This document shows, one piece after another, positions 22,455 through 33,856 of a stretch of 64,000 nt of DNA (within the stretch, counting starts at the first letter, position 1; each line of letters begins with the position of its first letter). The position numbers were made by a program, and so were the translations under genes. A model generated the notes under the pieces. The model worked only from the letters and a program-made list of their open reading frames with translations, was not told the DNA's origin and did not search any database. Origin of the DNA: Taxillus chinensis (lineage: Eukaryota > Streptophyta > Magnoliopsida > Santalales > Loranthaceae); assembly GCA_023512835.1 (NCBI GenBank), contig CM042090.1, forward strand, positions 5,363,826 through 5,427,825, given 5' to 3'.

Positions 22455-22605
22455 GCATATATAGCACTGGATTAGGGGGGTGGGTAGTGGGCTGTGCTGG
22501 GATTGGCATTGGTTGGGTGGCAAGGAGGCCCGGTGGGTTGCGTGGGGTGGGACCTAGTGGGCTGAGTTGGGTGGGGGAGCAGTAGGCTACGTGGGCTAGT
22601 GATCG
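22455..22605 (+). repeat. G-rich degenerate tract
   Basis: About 150 bases made of GGGTGGG, GTGGGCT and GTTGGGTGG-like words. Strong strand asymmetry with several G-runs that could fold into a quadruplex. No known element identified. Confidence 0.45.
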
Positions 22606-23745
22606 GGGGAATTTATACCCCCTTTTTAGGGTCATTTTGGGTACATTTTCATACTCTTTTGCTTTATTTATTGCCCAAATGAGTTACATCATCACATTTT
22701 CATGCCCTAACCCGAAAAAGAGGATTTCTTGTAGTTTTTGTGGTATTTTTGCTATATTTTGACAGGAATCCAAAAATCAAGAAAGAATTCACCAAATTCA
22801 CAGAAGGAAGAAAGAATCCTAAGGACCTAAGGATCACGATGGCCAAATTTCATGGTGGTCGGGTGAAGCCCATATTTCAGGGATAGCTTTCTGGAGCCTT
22901 AATAAAGATTTTTCCTTCTGGTCGGGTGAAATCCGAGGTCGTTTGGAGGTGGTCGGATGAAGGACCCTTCACCTAACCAGGTCAGGTGAAGCTTATTTTT
23001 TATATTCAGACTCTTCAAGCATCAAGGAACATAACTTCCTTCTGGTCGGGTGAAATTTGAAGACCCTACATGGTGGTCGGGTGAAGGTTTGGTGAAGCCT
23101 TCTTCACCCGACCAAAGCCCAAATTTCAGCGATAGACTCCTTATTTTTGTAGCTCACTTTTTCCCTTCTGGACTGAAGTCATTTGATCAAAGGACAAACA
23201 CTAAAGTCAAAGGGAAATTAATTGAAGAAATTCAAATTCAAATGGGTGCTCTGCATTTGGATTGAGGTCTTTATAGGATTTAAGAGAGGGATTTATCTCA
23301 TTTTCAAATTCAAAAATAAGGGAGTTACAAGAAAATTAAAAGGGCCTATTATTTTAAAGATTTATGAAGGGTGTACACACGAATTATGACACTTGAAAAA
23401 GGCTAATTCATGCATTAGAGGTTGGGTATTAGATATTGTCACAAGGAAAGAATTAGATTGAACTAAGACATAATCTTGGGAAAAATACATCAAATGAAAT
23501 CTTAAATCCAATCACCTTTATCAATTGAACTTATCTCTATTCAAACAACATTTCCATCTTTCACATATTTTCAAAAATCAAAGTATTTAAATTCAGTTCT
23601 ATTTTTATATATTTTCAATCAAAAATATCTTTATAAGCTAATTAAAATTTCCAAATTCTACATCCTTCCCTTGGGTATGATAATCCGGACTTAAAAATCA
23701 CTTTATTACTTATCACGATTTGTACTCTTGCAAATTCTCGATCAG
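22606..23745 (+). repeat. Solo or truncated LTR of a second Athila-like family
   Basis: The order of blocks parallels the LTR at 1,879: ATTTTCATGCCCTAACCC, a T-rich block ending in TTTGACAGG, several copies of GGTCGGGTGAAG with one inverted copy CTTCACCCGACC (22,855-23,115), and an end like CCTTGGGTATGATAATCC and GTACTCTTGCAAA, typical of Athila LTR termini. No primer site follows, so it is a solo or truncated copy. Confidence 0.5.
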
Positions 23746-23959
23746 CTGGTCTGGGTGTGAACTCTAGGTTGGATCTATATAAGGCTATAGCCCACAGGCT
23801 AACCCGTATTTGTGCAGGCTAAGCCCATTTAAACTGTGGCCTGGATGCTCAAATCCATTGTGAAACGGGCTAAAAATATGAAGCTCGACTTGACCTATAT
23901 TGTGGTCCAGCCAGTGGGCCTCTGGCCTATTTAACACTCTTACATAAAACATAACACAT

Positions 23960-24505
23960 ACCTTAAGGAAAGCCCTTACATCCTCCCCATCTCAGGACTA
24001 ATCGTCCTCGAACAACTCTGGATGAAGAACGCATATTTGGCTCTCTTTCTCCTAAGTCTGCTCCTCTATGCCTCGATGTCACCATAACACCCAGACCAGT
24101 GGGATCGTTTTGCCCCATAAGACTTGCTCCTGCTTGTCCAAAATTTGTACCGGTATCTCGACAATAACACCATTATTAGCCAAGTCTATCTCGCGATAAT
24201 CCAACACATGAGAAGGATCTGAGTGATAACATCTCAACTAAGACACATGGAATACATCATGCACTCATGCCAACTCCAGTGGTAAAGTTAACTTATAATC
24301 CACTGCACCCATGGTGGCAATAATCTTAAATGGCCCCACAAAATGAGGGGAGAGTTTGGATCCACGGCCAAACCTCTGATACCCTCGATCTGGTGAAACC
24401 TTAAAGCCCATTACAATTGTCTCCAAAACTGCGATGTGAACCTGGTATCCTGATCAAAAGGCAACATTATTTGATTAACTCCTTAGACCTATAGTGATAG
24501 TTCTG
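23960..24505 (-). pseudogene. pol: Chromovirus (Tekay/Del-like) pol 3' end: integrase tail and chromodomain region
   Basis: On the minus strand the reading includes QDTRFTSQFWRQL (integrase core), then after an internal deletion RFGRGSKLSPHFVGPFKI, HVFHVS, SHVLDYREIDLANIGV and VQILDKQEQVLWGKTIPLVW. This order matches the end of integrase and the chromodomain approach of plant chromoviruses. Numerous stops interrupt it. Confidence 0.75.
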
Positions 24506-24509
24506 CTTA

Positions 24510-25185
24510 TATGGCCTCAACCTAGTCCACGATCATCAATAAAATCCCAGCTCAAGGCACTCTGCCCTAGCACCACGAGTTCAGTAGAACTCATGCCACA
24601 ACCTATCACCATGAGCTCAACAGCTTAACCCAGGCCTCAGCCTATCACGTCAACCACATAGCATAACATGTGCATCATGGTGAGAATACACAAACAAGTC
24701 ACGGAACCCAAGACCCAAATCCTCAAATCAACAAATCAACACAAGTATGGCACCTACAGAGTATGACATTTGAGTTTCACAACACTCTCCCTATAATAGA
24801 GGTCAGTCTCTATAAATTTATCCTCATTCTTGACCGAGGAAGGGGGATTTCATAGAAGGTGTTTATCTTAGTTATGATATACAATAACACAACGCATTAA
24901 TAATTAGCCTCCTAGGGTCACAAACTCATATTTGAGCTCAAATATAGTTAAAACGCTAGAACTAATGAGCACATCACTATCTAAATATTTTCCAACTCAG
25001 TTGACTACTCAAACACAAAGTCAGTGAATAAACCCCTCAAAAGTTAACTAATGAGCCTTTCGGGGCCCAACATGGAGTCGTGCCCAAATATTGTCAAAAT
25101 GCTCACATCGTTCAACACATATCGCCCAGATGTTTTAGCAGCCTAGAATGGCTATCTCTCAGTCCTACACAAAGACAAATCTTTA
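24510..25185 (-). repeat. Diverged chromovirus LTR fragment, related to the solo LTR at 8,996
   Basis: From about 24,517 it aligns with 9,518 onwards (CCCAGCTCAAGGCACTC versus CCCAGCTCAGGGCACTC) and ends in AATCTTTACA like the solo LTR's ...CTTTACA. Identity is modest. On the minus strand the LTR start is fused directly to the pol tail, so most of the internal region is missing. Confidence 0.7.
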
Positions 25186-27501
25186 CAATGTTATTCAGTG
25201 ATTCAATTGAAAATTGGATTATTAAGGTTTTTAGTGATATTATATTTTAGATTTTGTAATAAATGTTAAACACCTTAAAAGCAATTCTTGGAGCTGCCCT
25301 TGTTAGCTACCATGAGAGAGGAAAAGAAGAATGAATAAATGAAAGACTTGGAGATTTGTGACCATCCTTGCACATTCTTGATGACTTGGATGCTTTTCGG
25401 AGATTTAAGATTGGTGGTGTTATCCTTTTATATCTCTTATATATCTCTATCATGCTTTGGATTAATAAGAGCCAATGTTTGATTGTTGTTATATGAAATC
25501 TATAACGAAGAAGCCTATAAATGTTATTTTAAATTTAAATTAGGTTATAATTTTTGGTTATTTGATAATCAAAAAAATATATTGATATTATTGATATGAA
25601 ATTCATATAATTGTTAATTTTAAGCCTAAAAGATGTCTTTTGAGTGTTTGGATTTGTTAGAGGTTGTACCATGCGAAAACAGGGCCAATCACGAAAATGA
25701 AGGAAAAAAGATGATTAGTCGTGGTTAGAACCCCTATGGCGGCGGTTAAGCGCCACCTTCAACATATAGATTTCTAAGAAAAGTACACAAAAAAGCATTA
25801 TCGAGGTGCCATAGCCGGCAACCCTATGGTTGTTTCCTTATTATGTTGTTTTTTAATCATGGACTATTCTTTATGTAGTTTCTTGATGTGAACTTTATTC
25901 TGATGCTTAAGGGATCTTTGGGGGCTTAATTAACTAGTGATTTTGACGTTATTGAATGATCATATTATATGTTAGTACTGTGTTAGTAGTTATGGGTGAT
26001 ACACTAAAATGTTATTGGTTAACTAATTTTGGTTGTTTGAATTATTTATACATTGTTTGCCTTGATGTTCAACTTTTGTTGTTATTGGCATTGATTACCT
26101 ATTAGGCTACATTAGTTATCGTGATGTTTGGTTTTGGTTGCCATGATATTTCACATTGGTTATTGTGGTCTTCTTAGCATGGGTTACTAATGACCTTGGT
26201 TGTTGACATCGGCTGTCACAACCCTGATTTATGTATGATTGTAGTTGGACAATGGATGGTCCTATTATTGATTTTGTTCTTTACTTAACTATTAGATGTT
26301 TGTTCTGTTGCATTATAGTTTGTTTGAGAGGGTAGTCTAGAGCACTACATTGACACATATATAAACTTGACGTATAGATTCTAGGTATAGTTAGGTCATA
26401 GGATGACGTGGAGGTGTAGGTCTTTACTAAGTATTTGTGCTTACCAAACACTGTTGAACACTTTTTTAGGTCTTGATCGAGGTTAGCCGTTAAGGCTATA
26501 AGAGTTGATCTCCAAACCCTTACTCTAATGTAACAATCTAGTTTGTTTTATGTTAACAATTATTGAGACTTTTGGTTTTGTTTTTAGGACATAGGTTAGT
26601 GGAAGTTATACTTGATATTTATTGACATATGTATATATGTAAATGATTTTGTCGTGTGTGATCTATCATTGGAAATTTATAGGAATACTCATTATTGTAT
26701 GATGGTTGAGAGCATGTTAAGACAACCCTTGTATGAAGTCTTTTTTAGGTGTTATTCATTAACTCATTGACTATTTGGATGTGAGCATGAGAAGTCACTT
26801 ACTCAATTTTAATATTTTGAATTTTGGGGACTTAAGAGTACTAAGTTAATTAATGTGTGTATGTTTACCTCCCATTAAGATTACTTTGGACTAAAATTCA
26901 ATAAAATCCATAACAACAAAAAAATGTTATAGATGCATTTAACAGCTCACATCGGTCCATATAACCCAAAGGGAATAGGAGACAACTGAGTCCTCACAGA
27001 TTTTTCAAAATTTGTAGACACCCATTTGTTTTTGTATCTATGAAGATTTCAACAATAGTAGTTCTTTTAATTCTTTATACATTAAAACCTTTCTTCTCCT
27101 CTATGGAAATGTTATCTTCTCATTATTATTGATAAAGACAAATCAAATTCCTTATGCTTCATGTTTTTGTAAACATCCAAATGTGCATAGTAAATCATTG
27201 CTTTGTGTTGTTCTTTAATCTCTCTTACTGTTTGAAACTTTTTTGAGGGTTTGAGATTTGTGGTTGTGTCAATTTTGTGTGTTAATTTCGAATTCGAGCT
27301 AAACAAGCTAACTCGAAACCTTAATCTTTTATATACAAAACTATCGATACTCTACCTTCTAGATTAACATCTATACAATTTTAAAAAACAAAACACCAAT
27401 CAGAGATGAAGAAGATGACCACCTTTACGACTCCAGATGGTTGTTGCTGCTTCATCGATCCACTGCTTACTCTAGTGAGAATGAGTCCCCCTTCTCCCTC
27501 C
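25186..27501. other. Decayed repeat-derived DNA, no gene
   Basis: No supported coding region. Around 26,390-26,480 the words GGTCTTTACTAAGTATTTGTGCTTACC and a following GGTCTTGATCGAGG resemble the U3/R part of chromovirus LTRs on the + strand, so an old LTR may span roughly 25,640-26,720. I could not define termini. Confidence 0.3.
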
Positions 27502-28610
27502 TAGAGACAGAGCTATGAAGGGACGAAGGGGGGGCCATGGCCCCCCTTTTATCCGTCACTTAACTTCATTATTAGTATAGTAAGTTTTTTTCATTATCCG
27601 GCTCCCCCAAATCCAATCCATGATATTTGTAAACCCTAATTGGATAACCCTCTCTCTAGGCCTCCTCTTTCAGACTCTTCGCCAGCGTCTCCACTAAGCA
27701 CCGGCAGTAGTCTTCCTCGCTCCTAAACCTTAAAGAGCAGCAATAGAATGCTGCACGCTCCCTATCGATTGGTCAATCATGTAACGCCCCCAAATTTGAG
27801 ACTTCCAAACCGGGTGCGTTAGCGGAAAATAAATATACAAATTTTATATCAATTTCAAACTATTACTTATTTAATCAAACAAACCATTCATTATTACAAA
27901 TTTCAATCCAAGATCTTTAAGGTTTAGGGGTTTAGAGACTAAGTATCCATAACCCATTATTACATAACAAAGCACACGAGCAAACAACTTAATAAATCTT
28001 TAAATTTTCACACAACTTTATTTCCAAGCACTTCTCGACTCCTTATCCTAGTTTCTCCATCCCTTAATTACCTGGGGTTGGAAAAGAAATCATAAAAAAA
28101 AGGGTGAGCTCAATTAGCCCAAGATGAGGTAAACATAAGTGGGTAAGGAAAAATCATGAAGATATCGAACATAGGAAATATAATATTTACACATCATACA
28201 TGATCAACATTTCACAAGAAAATCATAACATGGAAGATTATGTTTGAACATCATATCATAACATCATGATCCAGGTTAACTACCCAGGATACCGTATCAT
28301 AACATAACATATTATCAATTGGATTGACACTCTCCAAGTGATGTTCTTTACCCAATGCATTGGAGGTCTTTTTGGAACCACCCATTATAAACTTACTTTG
28401 TCTAAACATAAGAGGTTATAACAACTTTAACATACATAACATGAGGCATATTATAGAATTCCAATAAAACATTCAAGGTTAACAAGGATAACCACGAATA
28501 TCAAAATGGTTATCTACCCCAATCAATAACATAGATTACTAAGAGAGACTAAAAAGAGACTAATCTAATCTTCTCAACAATAAAATGGAATTAGAAAAAT
28601 AAGAAACATA

Positions 28611-28785
28611 AAACTCTTACAATAATAATTCCAAATAAAACAAGATAAAGAGGAAGAGAAAAGTCCCTTACAATAATAATGAAATATAGATTATAATGAA
28701 AAAGAAAAGGGGGATGAGAAAAAAAAACCCTTACGAAATATAGACTATAATGAAAAAGAAAAAGAGGATAAGAAACCCTTACTAT
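28611..28785. repeat. ~60-bp tandem repeat, 3 units, in the solo LTR
   Basis: Units share GAAATATAGA(T/C)TATAATGAAAAAG and end in CCCTTAC. Confidence 0.7.
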
Positions 28786-29409
28786 CGCTTGTCGTTCTCC
28801 GCGTTCTAAACCTTAAAAATATCAAAACACTAAATTAGCATTAATGCTTGAAAAGTTCAATATCACACATATCTCCTTATATATATATATATATATATAT
28901 CATACTTTAACTTATATCTTTTAATAGGCATACCGTGCTTGTGGGGTTGAATATTAATTTGGGTTCCCACTTCTATTGCTGTTCCATATCCTATTTCGAT
29001 CCCATGCATCATAAGCCTTGAGTTGTGCACTAACTAGGTTATATGCCTTGAGAGTTTTTGAATAAGATTTACTTCTTGTATTGGGTGAACGGAAAAGACG
29101 TGCGATAAGCTTATTTTTCCTACGTGTCTTCCACCTTAACCATGAGGGGATATTAGACACGGGTCTAAAGGGAAGATCAGGAGGAGATAAGGATGGGGAT
29201 AGCTGTGAGGTTGAAGCATTAACAATTGGGGTTGCGAAGAAGAAGGGCGATTGCTGGGAGAATTCATTTTGGAAGTCGTTCCTTACGATCTTCCGCTATC
29301 TAGAACCTTAAAAATAAAAATAAAAACATAAGTTAATATTCTCATCTTTTCACTTGAATTATAGAATGACAACGCTATGATAAAATACTATAATTTAAAA
29401 TAATTACAC

Positions 29410-29555
29410 AGGTATGTATATAAGGTGGCAAGACCAACCATGTATGTATATACGAGGTGGTACAACCAATCATATAAATAACATATGTAAGGTGGTAAAA
29501 CCAACCATGAATATAGTATATATGAGGTGGTAAAACCAACCATAAGGATCTACAT
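29410..29555. repeat. ~35-bp tandem repeat, 4 units, in the solo LTR
   Basis: Four copies of AGGTGGTAAAACCAACCAT (with small changes) separated by TA-rich spacers. Confidence 0.75.
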
Positions 29556-31585
29556 AATAAATAAGGAAGTAACTTCAAAATTTCAAAATCTTAAGTATTA
29601 CCTTTCGTAGAACTTCGACGCTTGGTAAGTACCAAAAGCAAAAGAGGATTTGAGTAGAGTATTTGGGGTGTTAAGAGGGCTTAAGGGAGTGTTTTTAGAG
29701 GGAATTTTCATGGTGTGGCTTGAGGGATTTGTGCTTAAGAGGAGAGGCAAGACACTCCTTATATAGGCAAGGATGGTGGTAGGTGTGTAGTGTGAAAGTA
29801 GTGTATGAATTTGACTTTGGCATCAAATTAAATTATGTAAAATATATATAATACTTTATTTTCCTCCTATTATCCTCTATTAAAACGTGGGTATCTTCTC
29901 CTACCATTTTAAAATTGTTTTAAGACTTTTCAACGTAGAAGGTTCCTTTGGCAGCAAAAGTCCACATTGGTGTACTCCCTACTAATTCAATTATAACATT
30001 TTTAATTTTGTAGTTTTTGACAAATGGCCAATTTTATTGCATTACTAACTCAAATATCTACAAATGGGTATCAATTTTATAATTTTTAAATATGTATAAC
30101 AAAATTTATTGAATTTTAAAGTCATACTAAAATGTTTACCCGTTCATACTGAACCTATGTGTAGTATTTTAAATTCTGGAATTGATTGGCTTCATATTAA
30201 ATTCTGAAATTTTTACACGTTTTAGATAAGTCATAAATGAACAAATGGGTTTTGGTTTCATGTCAATTGGATCTGTATAATTCAAGTTATGGATTTTTGA
30301 ATGGGACCTCCAGAATCTGCCTCATTCAAATTTTTGGGCCTTACCTATGTTTTATACTTTTGGTAAAGTTAAAGCTTGTAATACTTACTTACCCATAGTA
30401 ATTTGGTTTAAGAAACTAAATGACATAATATATAGCATCTAAACTTTTTATGATGTATAAGAAATTATTTTATTTTTATAACGTATTTAATATTTATGCG
30501 GATAAAATAATATAATTGCATAATCAATAAACAATAAAGTAAGATAACATTATAGCATAAAATATTATAATCCTAAACATAAACATTAATATCATATTCT
30601 ATGGCCTTCGTAAAATTTCTTGAATTATATTAGCGTATGTGCGTAGGACGTGTTGTGCTTGACAGAGAGAGCCGCACAACCCTTGGCTAACATTGTCGTG
30701 GTTGTCGCATACGAATAACCTCAAACTTCTCCCTGTGTCTCGTCGCATTATATTGCAGCCATTGGACACGAGCATTTAGCTCATCTATAGCAAAGCATAG
30801 CTTTGTAACTTCAAGTCGTATTGCTCGCCGATCTTCATCGCGTACACTATTCTCGGATGGCAGTACTTGAGAACTTGATGCTATAACTCTTATTATTATT
30901 CTTCTTACTTCTATACTTTCTTATAAATAAAATCTCATGCTCGTACCTATTTATGGAAGTCCAAACGGATACTATTCATAACGGACGGATACTATTCATA
31001 ACGGCTACTTATCACATGCTATTTGAATGACTATATTGGGTGCTTATTTTTATCGTGATAATATCTAAAATATCCTTTCTAACTATTGTTAACAATAACA
31101 TTATTATTATTTTATTATTATTACTCTTTAAGTAAAAACTTAAATAGCTAAAAATTTTGCGGGTCTTACAAATCTACCCCAATTTGGTAACTCCCTCAGG
31201 CCCCAACCCCATCCTTCTCTCCTTTGATCTAACACCATCATGCCGTCACCCCCTCTTCTCTGAGTCTCCAGCCCTCCTTTATCTTCCTCAGTGCACCCCA
31301 CTCCCCTCGATTGTGACTCTGTACGGTTAGTTCCTCTCTAGTCTCCAAGTAAACTTTGTGTTGTGTGTATATTACAAATTATAGTGACTAAATATAAACC
31401 TTTTGATTTGAATTATTAACTTTTTGGATTTGTTTAAATTTAAAGCTTTTGGATTTGTTCTTATGACTTGTGATTTGGACCAGATGTTCTTCATTTATGG
31501 CTTACATCTGGGCTTGAATTTTTGATATTTAAATAATATATTGCCCCCCCCCCCCCCCCGAACTAAAATCTTGGCTCCATCCCTA

Positions 31586-33050
31586 GTCCCTCCCATCACG
31601 AACTACACTGAGAGAGATCATTGGCCACGGAGTAGATGACTCATGGCTTACAATGATAGATGAAATAAGGTGGAATAATGATCAAGGTGGCTAGACTGCA
31701 AGGTTGTGGCAGTTAGAGTGGTAAAGAGAACGTAAGGTCACAACAACTCTAGTGGTAGAAAGAAAATGCAAGGTTAGCAATGGGAGATAAAGTATTTACC
31801 TAGTTTTTTTAAATGTGTATGTTACATGGCATGCCACGTCGGAGCCACCACCCAACATATTCTTAAAAGAGGAGAAAACAATTGAGCGTGTACACGAGAG
31901 CCTATACATAAGTTTGCCATTAATTGTATGTAACCTAAAAGACTACATATATATAGAGAAATAAAAAGAATACATTGGATTTGACACAGATGCACTACAT
32001 AATGAATTGATGTCAACATCATTCCATGGCTCAAAACCTACCTTATGGGAATTTAGGCCCCGTTCATAATTATTGAAAATGACAATAAACCAAACCAAGT
32101 AACCATCTTAATATGAAGTGAAATTTACATGCATTATTTCTCTATTTTTAACATGAACAAATTAATTTCCAGTTCCTCACTATTTGATGTTTTTTGGGCC
32201 AAACAACCACTTATGTTAACATATTGATGACTAAGAAACATTCACATCCACATATAGGCAACTAGAAAGAGGATAGTAGAGATAATCAAATGCAAGCTTT
32301 ATATATATATATATACCTCTAGCTAGTTGCACACACATAGACAAATGCGTCAATCAAAAGCCTACTACATGGTGAAAGAAAACAAAAACCACATCTAGCA
32401 CATATTCTTATGCTTTTAGCATAGCTGGCCTTCTCTTTCTTACTCTAGTTTCTCAACTCGTACGCATAGAAAACAAGTGTAAACCTTTTCTTTGGTGCTG
32501 ACAGAGTCCATTCGAGAAATAAATGCTAGATGAAACATAATTCTAGTCTATAAATGCCAATACATTGCTAACAATGAGATTGGGATTTAACTATAACTTT
32601 TAAAACATGAGGTTTCATACGTTCTAACTACAGCTAATGTCCTTTAACATTTTTCCCATTCATCACTCTCCGGATGCATATTTAATTAGGCAACATCAAC
32701 ATGCCTTGATAACTAGTATTGTTTGTGGAGTCCGTAATTTCACAAGTCCTACAACGGATTGAGGGGAGAACGAAGCATACCTTATAGTATCTTTTATCTC
32801 TCATCTCTCTTCATTATCTTCACATGTATTAATAAAGAAAGATTAAAAAAATTAAGATAAAATAAAATAATTATTATTTTAATTAAAATAGAGATAAAGT
32901 AGAGATGATTGATAGAGTTGAAATTATGAATAAGTAAAAATATTATTCAAATGTAGAGATAAAATAAAGAATCTCTTGGAATTGAAATAAAAAATTATGA
33001 CATGTTATGATTGATTGCTGTTTATATGCTGTGAGAGGCGAATCCAAATA
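31586..33050. other. Intergenic DNA, no gene
   Basis: AT-rich with no supported coding region. A short (TA)n run lies near 32,301. Confidence 0.4.
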
Positions 33051-33530
33051 GGCTTAGTTTGGTAACGTTATGCTTTTAGGAAAAGCTGCTTTTAACTGTG
33101 TTGGAAAAATAAGCTGCTTTAAAAATAAGCAGGTAAATATTTGGTAAAATATAATTTTAAAAGTACTTTATATGTTAAAAGCAGTTGATAAGTATTTGAT
33201 AAATTTAAAAAAATGCTTTGAAGATATAAAAGACACAATTATCCATTTTAGCTATATTATAATTTTTTTTATTTTAAAAAGTCTTAACCAAACCCCCCCT
33301 CTCCATCCGCCCCCACCCCCTAACCCCTCCCCCCTTGTCGCCCCCATCTCCACCCACACCGCCACCCCCCTCCCCGATCCCCCGACGCCCTTCTCCCTTT
33401 GCTAACCCCCCTCCCTGATCCTTGACGCCGCCCGCCACCTCCGCAATCCCCAACGATGCCTCTTGCCCCCTCCCAGATCCCCGATGCACTCCCTCTCATT
33501 GCTTCTTACAAAACAACTTAGTAATCCTTT
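33051..33530. mobile_element. MITE-like element (copy 2), reverse orientation, truncated
   Basis: Left end GGCTTAGTTTGGTAACG matches the complement of the right end of copy 1 at 1,167, followed by AAAAGCTGCTTTTAA and GGTAAAATATAATTTTAAAAG, and then a C-rich core (33,293-33,480) where copy 1 has a G-rich core. The other terminal repeat is not visible. It ends about 140 bp before the TATA box of the NHL gene. Confidence 0.6.
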
Positions 33531-33666
33531 AATTATTTTTGTTTTTGAGGCAAAAGAATTTTTTTTTAATACTTTTTTTAAATTTATAAAAAAAGAAAAA
33601 ACAATTTTTTTTTAAAGTATCTTTCAAAGCATTCACATGTCATATTTACATATGACGCTCTTTAGG

Positions 33667-33756
33667 TATAAATATAATCGTCACAAAACCAAAGGGGGGA
33701 AAGGACGGTAGTTTTGAGTTTTCAAATTTTTGGTGCAGCCCGAATCTAAACCCTAA
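33667..33756 (+). promoter_or_regulatory. Core promoter of the NHL-repeat gene: TATA box and telobox
   Basis: TATAAATA at 33,667-33,674 lies 122 bases before the ATG, and AAACCCTAA at 33,748-33,756 is a telobox, common in plant promoters and leaders of housekeeping genes. The ATG at 33,796 follows a C/T-rich leader. The exact transcription start is inferred. Confidence 0.55.
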
Positions 33757-33795
33757 AACAACTCGTATCTTCTTCGTCTCATCCAAAGCCTCAGG

Positions 33796-33856
33796 ATGGC
33801 CCTGAGGGTTCGATCCCTGCGGGAAATTACTAGGTATTTTCCTCAAATGTGTTCAG
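33796..33856 (+). CDS. NHL-repeat gene, exon 1
   Basis: Start ATG in GGATGGCC. Encodes [20 protein letters not shown] plus one base (phase 1). Donor GTAAAC. The start fits the leader, promoter and presequence-like composition. Confidence 0.85.

Larger units (their letters stand above)
27780..31170 (-). mobile_element. Solo LTR (3.39 kb), chromovirus-like, inside the hAT element
   Basis: Starts TGTAACGCCCCC and ends GGGTCTTACA, with flanks AATCA and AATCT (4 of 5 matching). The minus-strand form (TGTAAGACCC...GGGCGTTACA) matches the terminal style of the other chromovirus LTRs here. No coding sequence inside. Confidence 0.65.
27502..31585. mobile_element. Non-autonomous hAT-like element split by a solo LTR
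   Basis: Terminal inverted repeats TAGAGACAGAGCTA (left) and TAGGGATGGAGCCA (complement of right) are flanked by CTCCCTCC and GTCCCTCC, a 7-of-8 match expected for the 8-bp hAT duplication. Without the nested LTR it is about 0.69 kb and encodes nothing recognisable. GGGGGGGCCATGG lies near the left end and a run of 18 C near the right. Confidence 0.65.

Noticed and set aside
33172..33405. Proline-rich frame before the NHL gene
   Set aside because: Translation of the C-rich core of MITE copy 2.
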